Shown: positions 27,729 through 38,319, numbered from the stretch's first letter. The stretch is DNA of 64,000 nucleotides from Burkholderiales bacterium (GCA_028868825.1 JAGWTU010000002.1:146439-210438), one strand, 5' to 3'. Numbers and translations: made by a program. Notes: a model not told the origin generated them from the letters alone.

Positions 27729-27776
27729 GCCTTCGGTCAGAATCCGACCCGGCCACATGGCCGGCGTGGAGGAGCG

Positions 27777-28169
27777 ATGACGATAGCCAAATGGTGTCTG
27801 GCCGCGGCGTGGGCGCTGCCGATCCTGACGGTCGGCCTGGCCAAGGTGGCGTCGGCGCGTGGGCCGCGCGAGCAGTTCTACGACAACGCCGACCCGCGCG
27901 AATGGGAGCGCCGCCAGACCGGCTGGAAGCAGCGCGCCAACGCCGCGCAGCAGAACGGCTTCGAGGTGCTGCCGCTGTTCTTCGTGGCCGTGCTGCTGGC
28001 GCAGATGAGCGGTGTCGACGCGGCCCGCGTCGACATGCTGGCCCTGCTCTTCGTCGCGCTGCGCGTGGCCTATGTCGGCATCTACCTGGCCAACCTCGCG
28101 GCGCTGCGCACGGCGGTCTGGGGCGCGGGGGTGGCGGTCTGCGTCGTGCTGCTCGGCCTGGCCGCGTGA
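27777..28169 (+). CDS. MAPEG family membrane protein
   Basis: A 130-residue four-helix membrane protein of the MAPEG family (microsomal glutathione transferase-like). The motif RANAAQQNGFEVLPLFFVAVLLAQ matches the conserved helix-2 region, and LRVAYVGIYLANLAALRTAVW the helix-3/4 region. GGAGGAGCG lies just before ATG 27777. Bacterial members of this branch are largely uncharacterised. Confidence 0.85.
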   Translation: MTIAKWCLAAAWALPILTVGLAKVASARGPREQFYDNADPREWERRQTGWKQRANAAQQNGFEVLPLFFVAVLLAQMSGVDAARVDMLALLFVALRVAYVGIYLANLAALRTAVWGAGVAVCVVLLGLAA

Positions 28170-28308
28170 ACGATTGCCCATGCTGCATCGCAGCATGGTT
28201 GCTCGGCCGCGGTTAGCATAGCGGCGCTCCGAACGCTGCCCGGCCCGGCCGGTTGCAGGGACGACGGCACTCTCAGGACTCGGCGCGTCGTCGCCCGCAG
28301 CAAAGCAG

Positions 28309-29091
28309 ATGAATTGGTTGATGACCCTGGGTGGCGCGCTGACCGGGTTCCTGGTCGGGCTCACCGGCGTCGGCGGCGGCTCGCTGATGACGCCGCTGTT
28401 GATGCTGGTGTTCGGCGTCGCGCCGCTGACCGCCGTCGGCACCGACCTGTGGTTCGCCGCCACGACCAAGGTCGTCGCCGCGGCGATGCACCGCGGCCAC
28501 GGCACCATCGACTGGCCGATCGTGCGCCGGCTCTGGCTCGGCAGCCTGAGCGCCTCGGCGGCCACGCTGTGGTGGATGAAGACGCGGCCGGTCGACCATT
28601 CCTCGGTGCACCTGATGACGGTCTCGATCGCCGTGGCGCTGCTGCTCACCGCCTTCGGCATCCTGTTCCAGAAGCGGCTGCACGGCCTGGGCAGCCACCT
28701 GCGCGACGTCGACAAGGCGCAGTTCCACAAGCTGCAGCCGGGCCTGACGGTGGCCGCGGGCGTCGTGCTCGGCGTGCTGGTGACGCTGACCTCGGTCGGC
28801 GCCGGCGCCATCGGCACCGTCGCGCTGGTCTACCTCTATCCGCGGCGGCTGACGCCGCCGCGGCTCATCGCCACCGACATCGTCCACGCGATCCCGCTGG
28901 CGCTGTTCGCCGGCGTCGGCCACCTGATGCTCGGCGACGTGAATGTCGGCATGCTCGGCGGCCTGCTGCTGGGATCGATACCGGGGGTGATCGTCGGCAC
29001 GAAGCTCTCGACGCGGCTGCCGCACCATTGGCTGCGCGCGCTGCTGGCGCTGCTGCTGCTGGTGATCAGCGCGCGCATGCTGATGCACTGA
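28309..29091 (+). CDS. TauE/SafE family sulfite/anion exporter
   Basis: A 260-residue integral membrane protein with about eight helices and the internal duplication of the TauE/SafE family: GFLVGLTGVGGGSLMTPLL in the first half and GVLVTLTSVGAGAIGTVAL in the second. The family moves sulfite, sulfonates or other organic anions. It is probably alone or co-transcribed with the GST gene 66 bp downstream. Substrate not predictable. Confidence 0.9.
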   Translation: MNWLMTLGGALTGFLVGLTGVGGGSLMTPLLMLVFGVAPLTAVGTDLWFAATTKVVAAAMHRGHGTIDWPIVRRLWLGSLSASAATLWWMKTRPVDHSSVHLMTVSIAVALLLTAFGILFQKRLHGLGSHLRDVDKAQFHKLQPGLTVAAGVVLGVLVTLTSVGAGAIGTVALVYLYPRRLTPPRLIATDIVHAIPLALFAGVGHLMLGDVNVGMLGGLLLGSIPGVIVGTKLSTRLPHHWLRALLALLLLVISARMLMH

Positions 29092-29157
29092 GCGGCGAGC
29101 GACACGGGATTGGATGGGGTATCTTTGGCGCCCCCGAAGAACCACCCGGAGTCCCCG

Positions 29158-29766
29158 ATGAAGCTCTACTACAGCCCCGGCGCCTGCTCGCTGAGCCCGC
29201 ATATCGTGCTGCGCGAAAGCGGCCTGCCCTTCGATCTGGTGCTGGCCAGCACCAAGACCCACAAGCTGCCCGACGGCAGCGACTACTACGCCATCAACCC
29301 CAAGGGCTATGTGCCGCTGCTCGAACTCGACGACGGTCAGCGCCTGTCCGAGGGCCCGGCGATCGTCCAGTACGTCGCCGACCAGGTGCCGGCCAAGCAG
29401 CTCGCGCCGGCGGCCGGCACGATGGAGCGCTACCGCCTGATGGAATGGCTGAACTTCATCTCCACCGAGGTGCACAAGGGTTTCTCGCCGCTGTTCAACC
29501 CGGCCACGCCCGAGGACGCCAAGCCGATGGCGCGCCAGCGCGTCACCGACCGCCTGAGCTGGATCGACACCCAGCTCGAGGGCCGCGACTGGCTCGTCGG
29601 CAGCCATTTCACCGGTGCCGACGCCTATCTGTTCGTCGTCTCGGGCTGGGCCGGCTACGTCGGCGTCGACATCTCGAACCTCAAGCGCCTGGCCGCCTAC
29701 CGCGACCGCATCGCCGCGCGCCCGGCGGTGCAGGCGGCGATGAAGGCCGAGGGACTGCTGAAGTAA
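29158..29766 (+). CDS. Glutathione S-transferase (beta class, GstA-like)
   Basis: A 202-residue two-domain GST. The thioredoxin-like N-terminus begins MKLYYSPGACSLSPHIVLRE with the beta-class Cys10. GPAIVQYVADQ is the glutathione-binding Ser/Ala region, and the C-terminal helix motif is FTGADAYLFVVSGW. I chose ATG 29158, since the upstream extension lacks the fold. Its stop abuts the convergent metY stop with no gap. Confidence 0.9.
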   Translation: MKLYYSPGACSLSPHIVLRESGLPFDLVLASTKTHKLPDGSDYYAINPKGYVPLLELDDGQRLSEGPAIVQYVADQVPAKQLAPAAGTMERYRLMEWLNFISTEVHKGFSPLFNPATPEDAKPMARQRVTDRLSWIDTQLEGRDWLVGSHFTGADAYLFVVSGWAGYVGVDISNLKRLAAYRDRIAARPAVQAAMKAEGLLK

Positions 29767-31059
<1,293 letters not shown>

Positions 31060-31188
31060 CTTCTCTCCTCGGTTGTTCGGGTGCTGGGGGCGGCCAGTCT
31101 AGGGCCTGTTAACGCTATGGGAGCGCCCTCGGCGGCGGACTCGGCGCATACCCGTTAGGCTGATGCCCGATCAACCACCGGGAACGCG

Positions 31189-31725
31189 ATGACGAAGGAC
31201 AACCGGATCGACGCCTGGCTCGCCGACGAGGCGGCGGCCATCGAACGCACCGCGAACGGCCCCGGGCCCGGCGTCGCGCGGCCCGAGCAGGTGGCCGGGC
31301 TCAGCGGCCTGGATTTGATGCAGGCGTTGCGCGACGGCAGGCTGCCCTACGCGACGATCTCCAAGACGCTGGATTTCCGGCTCATCGAGATCGACCGCGG
31401 ACGCGCCGTCTTCCAGGGCCGGCCCGGCGGCGGCCACCTCAACCCGATGGGTTCGGTGCATGGCGGCTGGTTCGCGACCCTGCTCGATTCGGCGCTCGGC
31501 TGCTCGGTGCACACGATGCGGCCCGCGGGCCGCGGCTACACGACGGCCGAACTGGGCGTGAACATGGTGCGCGCCTTGACGCCGAAGGTGGCGCGCGTGC
31601 GCGCCGAAGGCCGGGTCATCCATTGCGGCCGCCAGCTCGCGACCGCCGAGGCGCGGCTCGTCGGACCCGACGGCACGCTGTACGCGCATGCGACGACGAC
31701 CTGCCTCGTGTTCGAGACGGCTTGA
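31189..31725 (+). CDS. PaaI-family hotdog thioesterase
   Basis: A 178-residue hotdog-fold protein. The active-site stretch MGSVHGGWFATLLDSALGCSVH carries the family HGG motif and catalytic Asp. Later strands read YTTAELGVNMVRALTPKVARVRAEGRV. It probably hydrolyses an aromatic or short-chain acyl-CoA. It is 9 kb from the paa operon and not part of it. A DUF1697 gene follows 21 bp downstream. Confidence 0.88.
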   Translation: MTKDNRIDAWLADEAAAIERTANGPGPGVARPEQVAGLSGLDLMQALRDGRLPYATISKTLDFRLIEIDRGRAVFQGRPGGGHLNPMGSVHGGWFATLLDSALGCSVHTMRPAGRGYTTAELGVNMVRALTPKVARVRAEGRVIHCGRQLATAEARLVGPDGTLYAHATTTCLVFETA

Positions 31726-31746
31726 ACGCCGGCGCGCCGCAAACCC

Positions 31747-32280
31747 ATGCCCCGTTACGTCGCCCTCTTCCGCGGCATCAATGTCGGCAAGGCCAAGCGC
31801 CTGGCGATGGCCGATCTGCGCGCCTTGTTCGTCGAACTCGGTTTTGCGGAAGTGCGCACGCTGCTCAACAGCGGCAACCTGATCTTCGATGCCGGCGCGG
31901 CGCCCGAGGCGGCGCAAGCCGCGCGCATCCGCACCGCCGTGGAGCGGCAACTCGGCGTCGACGCGCTGGTGGTCGTCAAGTCGGCGGCGCAGATCGACGC
32001 GGCGATCCGGGAATGCCGGCTCGAGGCGCGGCTGACCGACCCGACGCATCTGCTCGTGCTGCTCGGCAACGACCCGCGCTCGCTCGGCGGCATCGCGGCG
32101 GTCGCCGGTCGCGTGCAGGTCGGCCGCGAGGCGGCTTATCTGTGGTGCGAAGGCGGCGTGCTCGCGGGCAAGACCGGTGCCGATGCCCTGCTGGGCCAGG
32201 GCGGCACCGCGACGACGCGCAACTGGGCGACGCTCGCGAAGATCCTCGCGCTGATGCATCCGGCGCAGCCGCTCCGCTGA
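31747..32280 (+). CDS. DUF1697 family protein
   Basis: A 177-residue protein with the DUF1697 opening PRYVALFRGINVGKAKRLAM, then LRALFVELGFAEVRTLLNSG and NLIFDAG. The C-terminal part includes LAGKTGADALLGQGGTATTRNW, also typical. The function of the family is unknown. Likely co-transcribed with the thioesterase gene. Confidence 0.88.
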   Translation: MPRYVALFRGINVGKAKRLAMADLRALFVELGFAEVRTLLNSGNLIFDAGAAPEAAQAARIRTAVERQLGVDALVVVKSAAQIDAAIRECRLEARLTDPTHLLVLLGNDPRSLGGIAAVAGRVQVGREAAYLWCEGGVLAGKTGADALLGQGGTATTRNWATLAKILALMHPAQPLR

Positions 32281-32491
32281 CGCCGGCCGACGCCGGCGGC
32301 GACGCGCGGCGCGGCGACGGCCGCTCGTCGAATTGAGCGCCGGCAGGTCCTCTTTTCGCCCGACCGCCGGCAAGGCGCGGCCCGCACAGTAGCGGCAGCG
32401 CGCGGACAGGCAGGTCCGCGGGCGCCGGGCGTCCGGATCCGGCAGGCGCCTCGCCTCGCGAGGCAAGCGAGTTCCCAGTCCCGAGTCACGC

Positions 32492-32752
32492 ATGAAGAAT
32501 CTGCAGCGCCTCGAATTCCTCGCGATGTACGTCGGCTCCGCGGCCCTGGTGGCCTTTCTGGCCGCCAGCCTGAGCTGGCCGCAGATCGCGACCTACTCCT
32601 GCCCTACGAGCGACGGTTTCGGCATCGAACAATGCGAAGCCGACGCCACGCTGGATGCCGCCGCTCCCGCGGTCGCATTCGAGCCGGCGCCGGCGCCGCG
32701 GGCCGGCACCGACGAACGCTCAGCGCCGAGCCTGGCGAGCGCCGCCGACTGA
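32492..32752 (+). CDS. Small membrane or exported protein, unknown
   Basis: An 86-residue frame starting MKNLQRLEFLAMYVGSAALV, with one hydrophobic helix (residues ~9-30), then CPTSDGFGIEQCEAD and a proline/alanine-rich tail. I recognise no family. The ribosome binding site is weak. It lies after a 211-bp gap containing a GCCTCGCGAGGC palindrome (about 32450). Support is mainly codon bias and a plausible signal-anchor. Confidence 0.5.
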   Translation: MKNLQRLEFLAMYVGSAALVAFLAASLSWPQIATYSCPTSDGFGIEQCEADATLDAAAPAVAFEPAPAPRAGTDERSAPSLASAAD

Positions 32753-32763
32753 GCGGACGGCGA

Positions 32764-33138
32764 TCAGGCCAGGTCCTCCCAGTAGAACGACTTCCAGGTA
32801 TCGGCGCCATCGAGCAGCCGGATGCGGACATCGCCGATGACGGCGGGATCGAAGTTCCTGATGTTGACACCCACGCGCCGAAACCGACTGCGGTCCAGCG
32901 GTTCCCAATGCGTCGTGCAGCCGCAATGCCGGCATCTGACGACGCGCAGCGTCCTGTCCCCTTGCATGTATTCGTCGGTCCGCTCCGGGTGTCCGACGAC
33001 CTTCACCTCATCGACGTCGTAATACGCCCACAGGCTGCCCAACCTGCGGCAGATCGAACAATTGCAGTTCGTGACCTCCTCGGGAGGCCGCGGAATTTCG
33101 ACGCGCACGGACCCGCAATGGCATGTGGCTGAAAGCAC
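32764..33138 (-). CDS. GFA-family zinc protein (glutathione-dependent formaldehyde-activating-like)
   Basis: A 124-residue GFA/CENP-V-like protein with the two zinc sites visible: TCHCGSV near the start, NCNCSICRRLG, and CRHCGCTTHWEP. Translation probably begins at GTG 33138, which has GGAGG five bases upstream. Despite the family name, most members have no shown formaldehyde activity. Convergent with the small gene before it. Confidence 0.88.
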   Translation of the reverse strand: MLSATCHCGSVRVEIPRPPEEVTNCNCSICRRLGSLWAYYDVDEVKVVGHPERTDEYMQGDRTLRVVRCRHCGCTTHWEPLDRSRFRRVGVNIRNFDPAVIGDVRIRLLDGADTWKSFYWEDLA

Positions 33139-33193
33139 GGCACCCTCCGAATCATGGGCTCAATGAATCGGCGACGAATCGAATTCCTTCGAT

Positions 33194-33562
33194 CTATCGT
33201 TGGAGTCGTCCGCCGAATGCGACGCGCCCCCTTCCCGGTGGCGCATATTCGATGTGAATTCTATCGACCGGGCGACCCAGGCAGAGCGACACCGCCTGCG
33301 CCAGCGCCGCGGCTTCGACGGTCCTGGTCTGCTCATCCGGCCATTCGGCATGCAGCACCTCGAGGAAGACCGGTAATTGGTCGCCGGCTACCGTGGTGCC
33401 GTTTTCCGCATAGGCATCCTCGCGAATCTCGGCCAGGCGCACCCAGACGCGCGCCACGCCTGCGCTCAGCACTTGCGCGATGGCGTCCGCGAGGACCTGG
33501 GCGATGCCCTCGGGCCAGGCACCGGATCCCGAGACGACAGGACGAACGTCGATGATGGGCAT
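33194..33562 (-). CDS. Tautomerase superfamily protein
   Basis: A 122-residue protein starting MPIIDVRPVVSG, so Pro2 becomes the N-terminal catalytic proline of the tautomerase (4-oxalocrotonate tautomerase/MIF) fold. It has VLADAIAQVLSAGVARVWVRL and the beta strand FLEVLHAEWPDEQ. ATG 33562 is chosen because GGAGAGG precedes it and proline must follow the initiator Met; the longer frame to 33748 would bury it. Longer than 4-OT, closer to the double-domain size. Substrate unknown. Confidence 0.82.
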   Translation of the reverse strand: MPIIDVRPVVSGSGAWPEGIAQVLADAIAQVLSAGVARVWVRLAEIREDAYAENGTTVAGDQLPVFLEVLHAEWPDEQTRTVEAAALAQAVSLCLGRPVDRIHIEYAPPGRGRVAFGGRLQR

Positions 33563-34099
33563 GGGACCCTCTCCAGCGCCAAGCCTAAGTTTTGCGCCAC
33601 GCTCCATTGCTTGCATTTCGACCGTGCCTTTGCATAACACGCATCGCTGAACTCGGCACGCTCGAAAATGCCTCGTTGCCGCAAACAAGGTCGCTGCATT
33701 AAGCCCCATTTTCCCGTATGTCGGGCCCAAGACGCCCCATGGCCCCATCCAGACAACGACCAGGCTTTGCGCAATCTGACCCCCGCGATGCTCGACCGGT
33801 CATCCGCGGGCGCCAAGACCGCCGCAGGCCACGACCCGTGCCTCGCGCCGGGCGGCGCCCGGCCGGGGCGAGTTGCGGCGAGGAGGAGCGCAGGTTCGGG
33901 GTCGGCGCGCGCAGCGCGCTTCGTCATCAAGCTCGTCGCGTCTGTTTGAGCGTAGCGAACGACGTGAGCGCAGCGAGTTCAGCGACGCGACCCCGGGCCG
34001 AGCACCGCACTGGAGTCGGCGCGCAGCGACGACCGTCGCAGCCCGAGCCCCGGCCGGGCGCCGCCCGGCGCGAGGCACAGCGCGGACAAAGTTCCCCCC
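33563..34099. other. 537-bp non-coding region between tautomerase and lrp genes
   Basis: No reading frame here has coding character; those present are proline/arginine-rich shadows. The distal part holds the REPIN-like inverted pair (33838-34078). The segment 33953-33996 (GAGCGTAGCGAACGACGTGA and onward) is a low-complexity GAGCG/AGCGA mix of the kind found in dispersed non-coding repeats. Confidence 0.6.
33838..34078. repeat. REPIN/BIME-like pair of inverted hairpin repeats
   Basis: The 32-nt arm 33838-33869 is perfectly complementary to 34047-34078. Each arm contains its own hairpin, GCCGGGC-loop-GCCCGGC, at 33847-33863 and 34053-34069. Two short palindromic units in opposite orientation separated by about 177 bp is the layout of a REP doublet. 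The distal arm begins 22 bases after the lrp stop, so it may also act as a transcription barrier. No RAYT transposase is in the window. Confidence 0.65.
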
Positions 34100-34618
34100 T
34101 CACCCCGCCTTCCGCACCCTCCGCCTCGGCGCCGCCCCCTCCCCCGCCAGCACCAGCGGCGTCTGCGCCTTCACCTCCTTGAGCACGATGCTCGAGCGCA
34201 GGTGCGTCACGCCGGGAAGCTTGAACAGCGTCTCGTGCAGCAACTGCTCGTAGCGCTGGATGCCGCTGCAGTGCACCGTCAGCACATAGTCCGACTGCCC
34301 CGTGGTCGAGACGCAGCCGACGATGTGCGGGCAGACCTGCACGGCGCGCTCGAAGCGCTGCACGAGATCCTCGCTGTGCTGGCCGAGGTTGACCTCGACG
34401 AGCACGCTCAGGCCCAGCCCCACCTGCTCGCGGTCGACCAGCGCCGTGTAGCCGCGGATCACGCCCGCCTCCTCCATCTCGCGGATGCGCTTCCAGCAAG
34501 GCGTGGCCGAGAGGCCGACGCGCTCGGCGAGCTGCTGGATCGTCTGGCGCGAATCGCGCTGCAGCTCGTCGAGGAGCCTCAGGCCGTACGCGTCGATGGA
34601 AATTTCCTTCTTCTTCAT
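34100..34618 (-). CDS. Lrp/AsnC family transcriptional regulator
   Basis: A 172-residue regulator. Residues ~5-60 form the helix-turn-helix (LLDELQRDSRQTIQQLAERVG, SATPCWKRIREMEEAGVIRGY); residues ~70-150 form the RAM effector domain (VEVNLGQHSEDLVQRFERAV, GCVSTTGQSDYVLTVH). I chose ATG 34618 (MKKKEISIDAYG) over 34726. It diverges from the arylpyruvate oxidoreductase gene with only 91 bp between, so it probably senses an aromatic amino acid and controls that gene. Confidence 0.92.
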   Translation of the reverse strand: MKKKEISIDAYGLRLLDELQRDSRQTIQQLAERVGLSATPCWKRIREMEEAGVIRGYTALVDREQVGLGLSVLVEVNLGQHSEDLVQRFERAVQVCPHIVGCVSTTGQSDYVLTVHCSGIQRYEQLLHETLFKLPGVTHLRSSIVLKEVKAQTPLVLAGEGAAPRRRVRKAG

Positions 34619-34709
34619 GAGCGTTCTGGAGATTGTTCGACTCCAATTTCTGGCAATCCCTATCGTATTCGAGAAGACATTACTCGCGTCTTGGAACAAC
34701 AATCCTGCG
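34619..34709. promoter_or_regulatory. Divergent lrp / indolepyruvate oxidoreductase promoter region
   Basis: This 91-bp gap is strikingly A+T-rich for the window (for example GGCAATCCCTATCGTATTCG then AGAAGACATTACTC). Lrp-type regulators bind AT-rich, degenerate sites, so it is the likely shared operator. No precise promoter boxes are assigned. Confidence 0.5.
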
Positions 34710-37700
34710 ATGGACAGCCCGACCATCGCCCTCGCCCGCCCCGATTACCGCCTCGCCGACGCGCTCTGGGCGCCCTCGGGAACGGTGTACATCACCGGCA
34801 CCCAGGCCCTCGTGCGGCTGATGCTGATGCAGCGCGCCCGCGACGCCGCGGCGGATCTCGCCACCCAAGGCTTCGTCAGCGGCTACCGCGGCTCGCCGCT
34901 GGGCATGGTCGACCAGGCGATCTGGAAGGCCGGCGAGCGCTTCGGCGACGCCGGCATCCGCTTCGTGCCGGCGATCAACGAGGAGCTCGCCGCCACCCAG
35001 GTGCTGGGCACGCAGCGCGTCGAGAGCGACCCCGAGCGCACCGTCGCCGGCGTGTTCGCGATGTGGTACGGCAAGGGCCCCGGCGTCGACCGCGCCGGCG
35101 ACGCGATCAAGCATGGCAATGCCTATGGTTCGTCGCCGCATGGCGGCGTGCTCGTCGTCGCCGGCGACGACCATGGCTGCGTCTCGTCGTCGATGCCGCA
35201 CCAGAGCGACCAGGCGTTCCAGGCCTGGCAGATGCCGATCGTCGCGCCGGCCAATGTCGCCGAGATGCTCGAATTCGGCCTCTACGGCTGGGCGCTGTCG
35301 CGCTACTCGGGCTGTTGGGTCGGCTACACGGCGCTGTCCGAGGTCGTCGAGAGCGCCGGCACCGTCGACCTCGACGCGATCAACACGGCCGCCGCAGCCT
35401 GGGCCGATGCCGCGACCGTGGCCGCGCGCAGCGGCCACCGCGCACCGGCCGACGGCCTGCATTACCGCTGGCCCGACCTGCCGTCGCTGCGCATCGAATC
35501 GCGCCTGGCCGACAAGCTGGCGGCGGTGGCGGCCTTCGCCGGCGTGAATTCGATCGACCGCCTCGTCATCGCCGCGCCGCGCGCGCGTGTGGGCATCGTC
35601 ACCTGCGGCAAGGCGCATTACGACCTGATGGAGGTGCTGCGCCGGCTCGCGATCACGCCGGCGATGCTCGCCGATGTCGGCGTGCGGCTGTACAAGGTCG
35701 GCCTCGCGTTCCCGCTCGAGCGCCAGCGCATGGCGGCCTTCGCCGACGGCCTGCAGGAGATCCTCGTCATCGAGGAAAAGGGCCCGGTCGTCGAGAACCA
35801 GCTGCGCGAGATCTATTACAACGCCGCGATCCGCCCCGTCATCGTCGGCAAGCGTGACGCCGAGGGCGCGCCGCTGGTCTCCGCTTTGGGCGAGCTGCGG
35901 CCGTCGAAGCTGATCGAGATCGTCGCCCATTGGCTCGAGCGCCATTACCCGCGCCATGCCGGCCTCGGCGAACATCTGCAGCATGTGCGCGACTTCACCG
36001 CGCCGGCGCTGCTGTCCAACGCCGGCGACGCCGTCAAGCGCGTGCCGTATTTCTGCGCCGGCTGCCCGCACAACACCTCGACGCGCGTGCCCGAGGGCTC
36101 GACGGCGCGCGCCGGCATCGGCTGCCATTTCATGGCCAACTGGATGGACCGCAGCACGGCCGGGCTGATCCAGATGGGCGGCGAGGGCGTCGACTGGGTC
36201 TCGCACTCGATGTTCACGAAGACGCCGCATGTGTTCCAGAACCTCGGCGATGGCACCTATTACCACTCGGGCTATCTCGCGATCCGCCAGGCCGTGGCGG
36301 CGAAGGCGACGCTGACCTACAAGATCCTGTTCAACGACGCCGTCGCGATGACCGGCGGCCAGCCGGTCGACGGCAAGATCTCGGTCGACGCGATCGCGCG
36401 CCAGGTCGAGAGCGAGGGCGTGCAGCGCGTCGTCGTCGTCAGCGACGACATCGCCAAGTACGACGCGATCAAGCAGCGCTTCCCCGCCGGCACCGAATTC
36501 CACGACCGCGCCGAACTCGACGCCGTGCAGCGCCGCTTGCGCGAGATTCCCGGCGTCACCGTGCTGATCTACGAGCAGACCTGCGCGGCCGAGAAGCGGC
36601 GCCGGCGCAAGCATGGCGAGCTCGCCGAGGCACCGAAGCGCATCTTCATCAACGAGGCCGTCTGCGAAGGCTGCGGCGATTGCAGCGTGCAGAGCAACTG
36701 CGTCGCCGTGCTCCCGCACGAGACGCCCTTCGGCCGCAAGCGCCGCATCGACCAGACGGCCTGCAACCAGGATTACAGCTGCGCGCTCGGCTTCTGCCCG
36801 AGCTTCGTCAGCGTGCGCGGCGCATCGCTGCGCCGGCGCAGCGGCATCGCCGCTGGTGCCAAGGAGGCGCTGCTGGCGCGCGTCGCCGCGCTGCCGCAGC
36901 CCCCGGCGCATGACTGGGATGCGCCCTGGGACCTGCTCGTCACGGGGGTCGGCGGCACCGGCGTCGTCACCGTCGGCGCCGTCGTCGCGATGGCGGCGCA
37001 TCTCGAGGCGAAATCCGCGAGCGTGCTCGACTTCATGGGCTTCGCGCAGAAGGGCGGCTCGGTGCTGAGCTTCGTGCGCATCGCCGACCGGCCCGAGCGG
37101 CTGAACCAGGTCCGCATCGACACCCAGCAGGCCGATGCGGTGCTGGCCTGCGACCTCGTCGTCGGCGCCTCGGCCGAGGCGCTGCAGGCGGTGCGCCATG
37201 GCCGCACGCGCATCCTCGCCAACACCCATGGCATCCCGGTCGCCGAGTCGCTGCGCAACCCCGACGCCGAGCTGATGGAGAACGAGCTGCTGGCGAAGAT
37301 GCGCTTCGTCGCCGGCGACGACCGCGTCGAGACCTTCGACGCCCAGGATCTGGCCGAGGAATTCCTCGGCGGCACGCAGACGGCGAATGTGCTGGCGCTG
37401 GGCTGCGCCTGGCAGCGCGGGCTGGTGCCGCTGTCGCTGGCGGCGATGGAGCAGGCGCTGCGGCTGAACGGCGTCGCCGTCGAGGCGAACCTGCTGGCGT
37501 TTTCGATCGGGCGGCTGGCGATCGGCGACGCGGCGGCGCTGCGCTCGCTGCGCGCCGGCGCCGGCGACGCTGCAGCCGACGAGACGCTCGAAGCGCTGCT
37601 CGAGCGCGCCCGCACGCATCTGACCGGCTACCAGGACGCCGCCTGGGCGCGCCGCTTCGAGGCGACGCTGGCGCCGCTGCGCGAGCGCGAGCAGGCCCTC

Positions 37701-38303
37701 GCCGGCCCCGGCGCGGCGCTGCCGTTGACGCAGGCCGCCGCGCGCAGCCTGCTCAAGCTGATGAGCTACAAGGACGAGTACGAGGTCGCGCGGCTGTACA
37801 CCGACGGCCGCTTCAAGGCCCAGCTCGAGGCGCAGTTCGAAGGCGATCTGACGCTGCAGTTCCACATGGCGCCGCCGCTGATCGCCAAGTCGCGCGATGG
37901 CCAGCCGCCGCGCAAGGTCACGCTCGGCCCCTGGCTGATGGGCGGTTTGCGCTGGCTCGCGAAGGCCAAGCGGCTGCGCGGCACGGCCTTCGATCCCTTC
38001 GGCCGCACGCAAGAGCGCCGCATCGAGCGCGAGCTGATCGCGCAATACGAGGCGCGGTTGCGCGAGCTGACCGCAATGCTCGACACGCTGCAAGCCGAGC
38101 CTGCCAAGGCGGCGCTGGCGCTGCAGATCGCCGCGCTGCCGCTGGCTATCCGCGGCTACGGCCATGTCAAGCTCGCGAACCTGGCGCTGGCACGCGCCCG
38201 CGAGGCCGAACTGCTGCACCGTCTGGCGCCGCAGCGCTATCCGAAGCCGCAGACGCCGGCGCAGGCCGGGCAGTTCAAGGGCGCCGCCGTCGTCGCCGGT
38301 TGA
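34710..38303 (+). CDS. Indolepyruvate (arylpyruvate) ferredoxin oxidoreductase, single-chain
   Basis: A 1197-residue fusion of the alpha and gamma/beta subunits, the usual proteobacterial form. It oxidatively decarboxylates aryl-pyruvates to arylacetyl-CoA using thiamine diphosphate. Seen: GFVSGYRGSPLGMVDQ near the start, the TPP-binding region with MGGEGVDWVSHS (~490), an Fe-S motif CEGCGDCSVQSNC from Cys652, further cysteines in CNQDYSCALGFCPSF, and the gamma domain TGVGGTGVVTVGAVVAMAA (~745). Start at ATG 34710 matches the family opening; the upstream frame is a shadow of lrp. With phenylpyruvate as substrate it would supply the downstream paa pathway. Confidence 0.93.
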   Translation: MDSPTIALARPDYRLADALWAPSGTVYITGTQALVRLMLMQRARDAAADLATQGFVSGYRGSPLGMVDQAIWKAGERFGDAGIRFVPAINEELAATQVLGTQRVESDPERTVAGVFAMWYGKGPGVDRAGDAIKHGNAYGSSPHGGVLVVAGDDHGCVSSSMPHQSDQAFQAWQMPIVAPANVAEMLEFGLYGWALSRYSGCWVGYTALSEVVESAGTVDLDAINTAAAAWADAATVAARSGHRAPADGLHYRWPDLPSLRIESRLADKLAAVAAFAGVNSIDRLVIAAPRARVGIVTCGKAHYDLMEVLRRLAITPAMLADVGVRLYKVGLAFPLERQRMAAFADGLQEILVIEEKGPVVENQLREIYYNAAIRPVIVGKRDAEGAPLVSALGELRPSKLIEIVAHWLERHYPRHAGLGEHLQHVRDFTAPALLSNAGDAVKRVPYFCAGCPHNTSTRVPEGSTARAGIGCHFMANWMDRSTAGLIQMGGEGVDWVSHSMFTKTPHVFQNLGDGTYYHSGYLAIRQAVAAKATLTYKILFNDAVAMTGGQPVDGKISVDAIARQVESEGVQRVVVVSDDIAKYDAIKQRFPAGTEFHDRAELDAVQRRLREIPGVTVLIYEQTCAAEKRRRRKHGELAEAPKRIFINEAVCEGCGDCSVQSNCVAVLPHETPFGRKRRIDQTACNQDYSCALGFCPSFVSVRGASLRRRSGIAAGAKEALLARVAALPQPPAHDWDAPWDLLVTGVGGTGVVTVGAVVAMAAHLEAKSASVLDFMGFAQKGGSVLSFVRIADRPERLNQVRIDTQQADAVLACDLVVGASAEALQAVRHGRTRILANTHGIPVAESLRNPDAELMENELLAKMRFVAGDDRVETFDAQDLAEEFLGGTQTANVLALGCAWQRGLVPLSLAAMEQALRLNGVAVEANLLAFSIGRLAIGDAAALRSLRAGAGDAAADETLEALLERARTHLTGYQDAAWARRFEATLAPLREREQALAGPGAALPLTQAAARSLLKLMSYKDEYEVARLYTDGRFKAQLEAQFEGDLTLQFHMAPPLIAKSRDGQPPRKVTLGPWLMGGLRWLAKAKRLRGTAFDPFGRTQERRIERELIAQYEARLRELTAMLDTLQAEPAKAALALQIAALPLAIRGYGHVKLANLALARAREAELLHRLAPQRYPKPQTPAQAGQFKGAAVVAG

Positions 38304-38319
38304 ACGCGGGGTCGGGGTC

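Noticed and set aside
31060..31188. SAM riboswitch ahead of metY
   Set aside because: No conserved SAM-I or SAM-II core or pseudoknot pattern is visible in the 129-bp leader.
31189..31725. PaaI as a member of the paa operon
   Set aside because: It has the fold but is 9 kb away, in a separate unit with a DUF1697 gene.
33563..33748. 62-residue N-terminal extension of the tautomerase
   Set aside because: It would bury the catalytic proline, which must follow the initiator methionine; a good ribosome binding site exists at 33562.
33838..34078. Insertion sequence with terminal inverted repeats
   Set aside because: No transposase or target duplication lies between the arms; each arm is itself a hairpin, which suits a REP doublet better.
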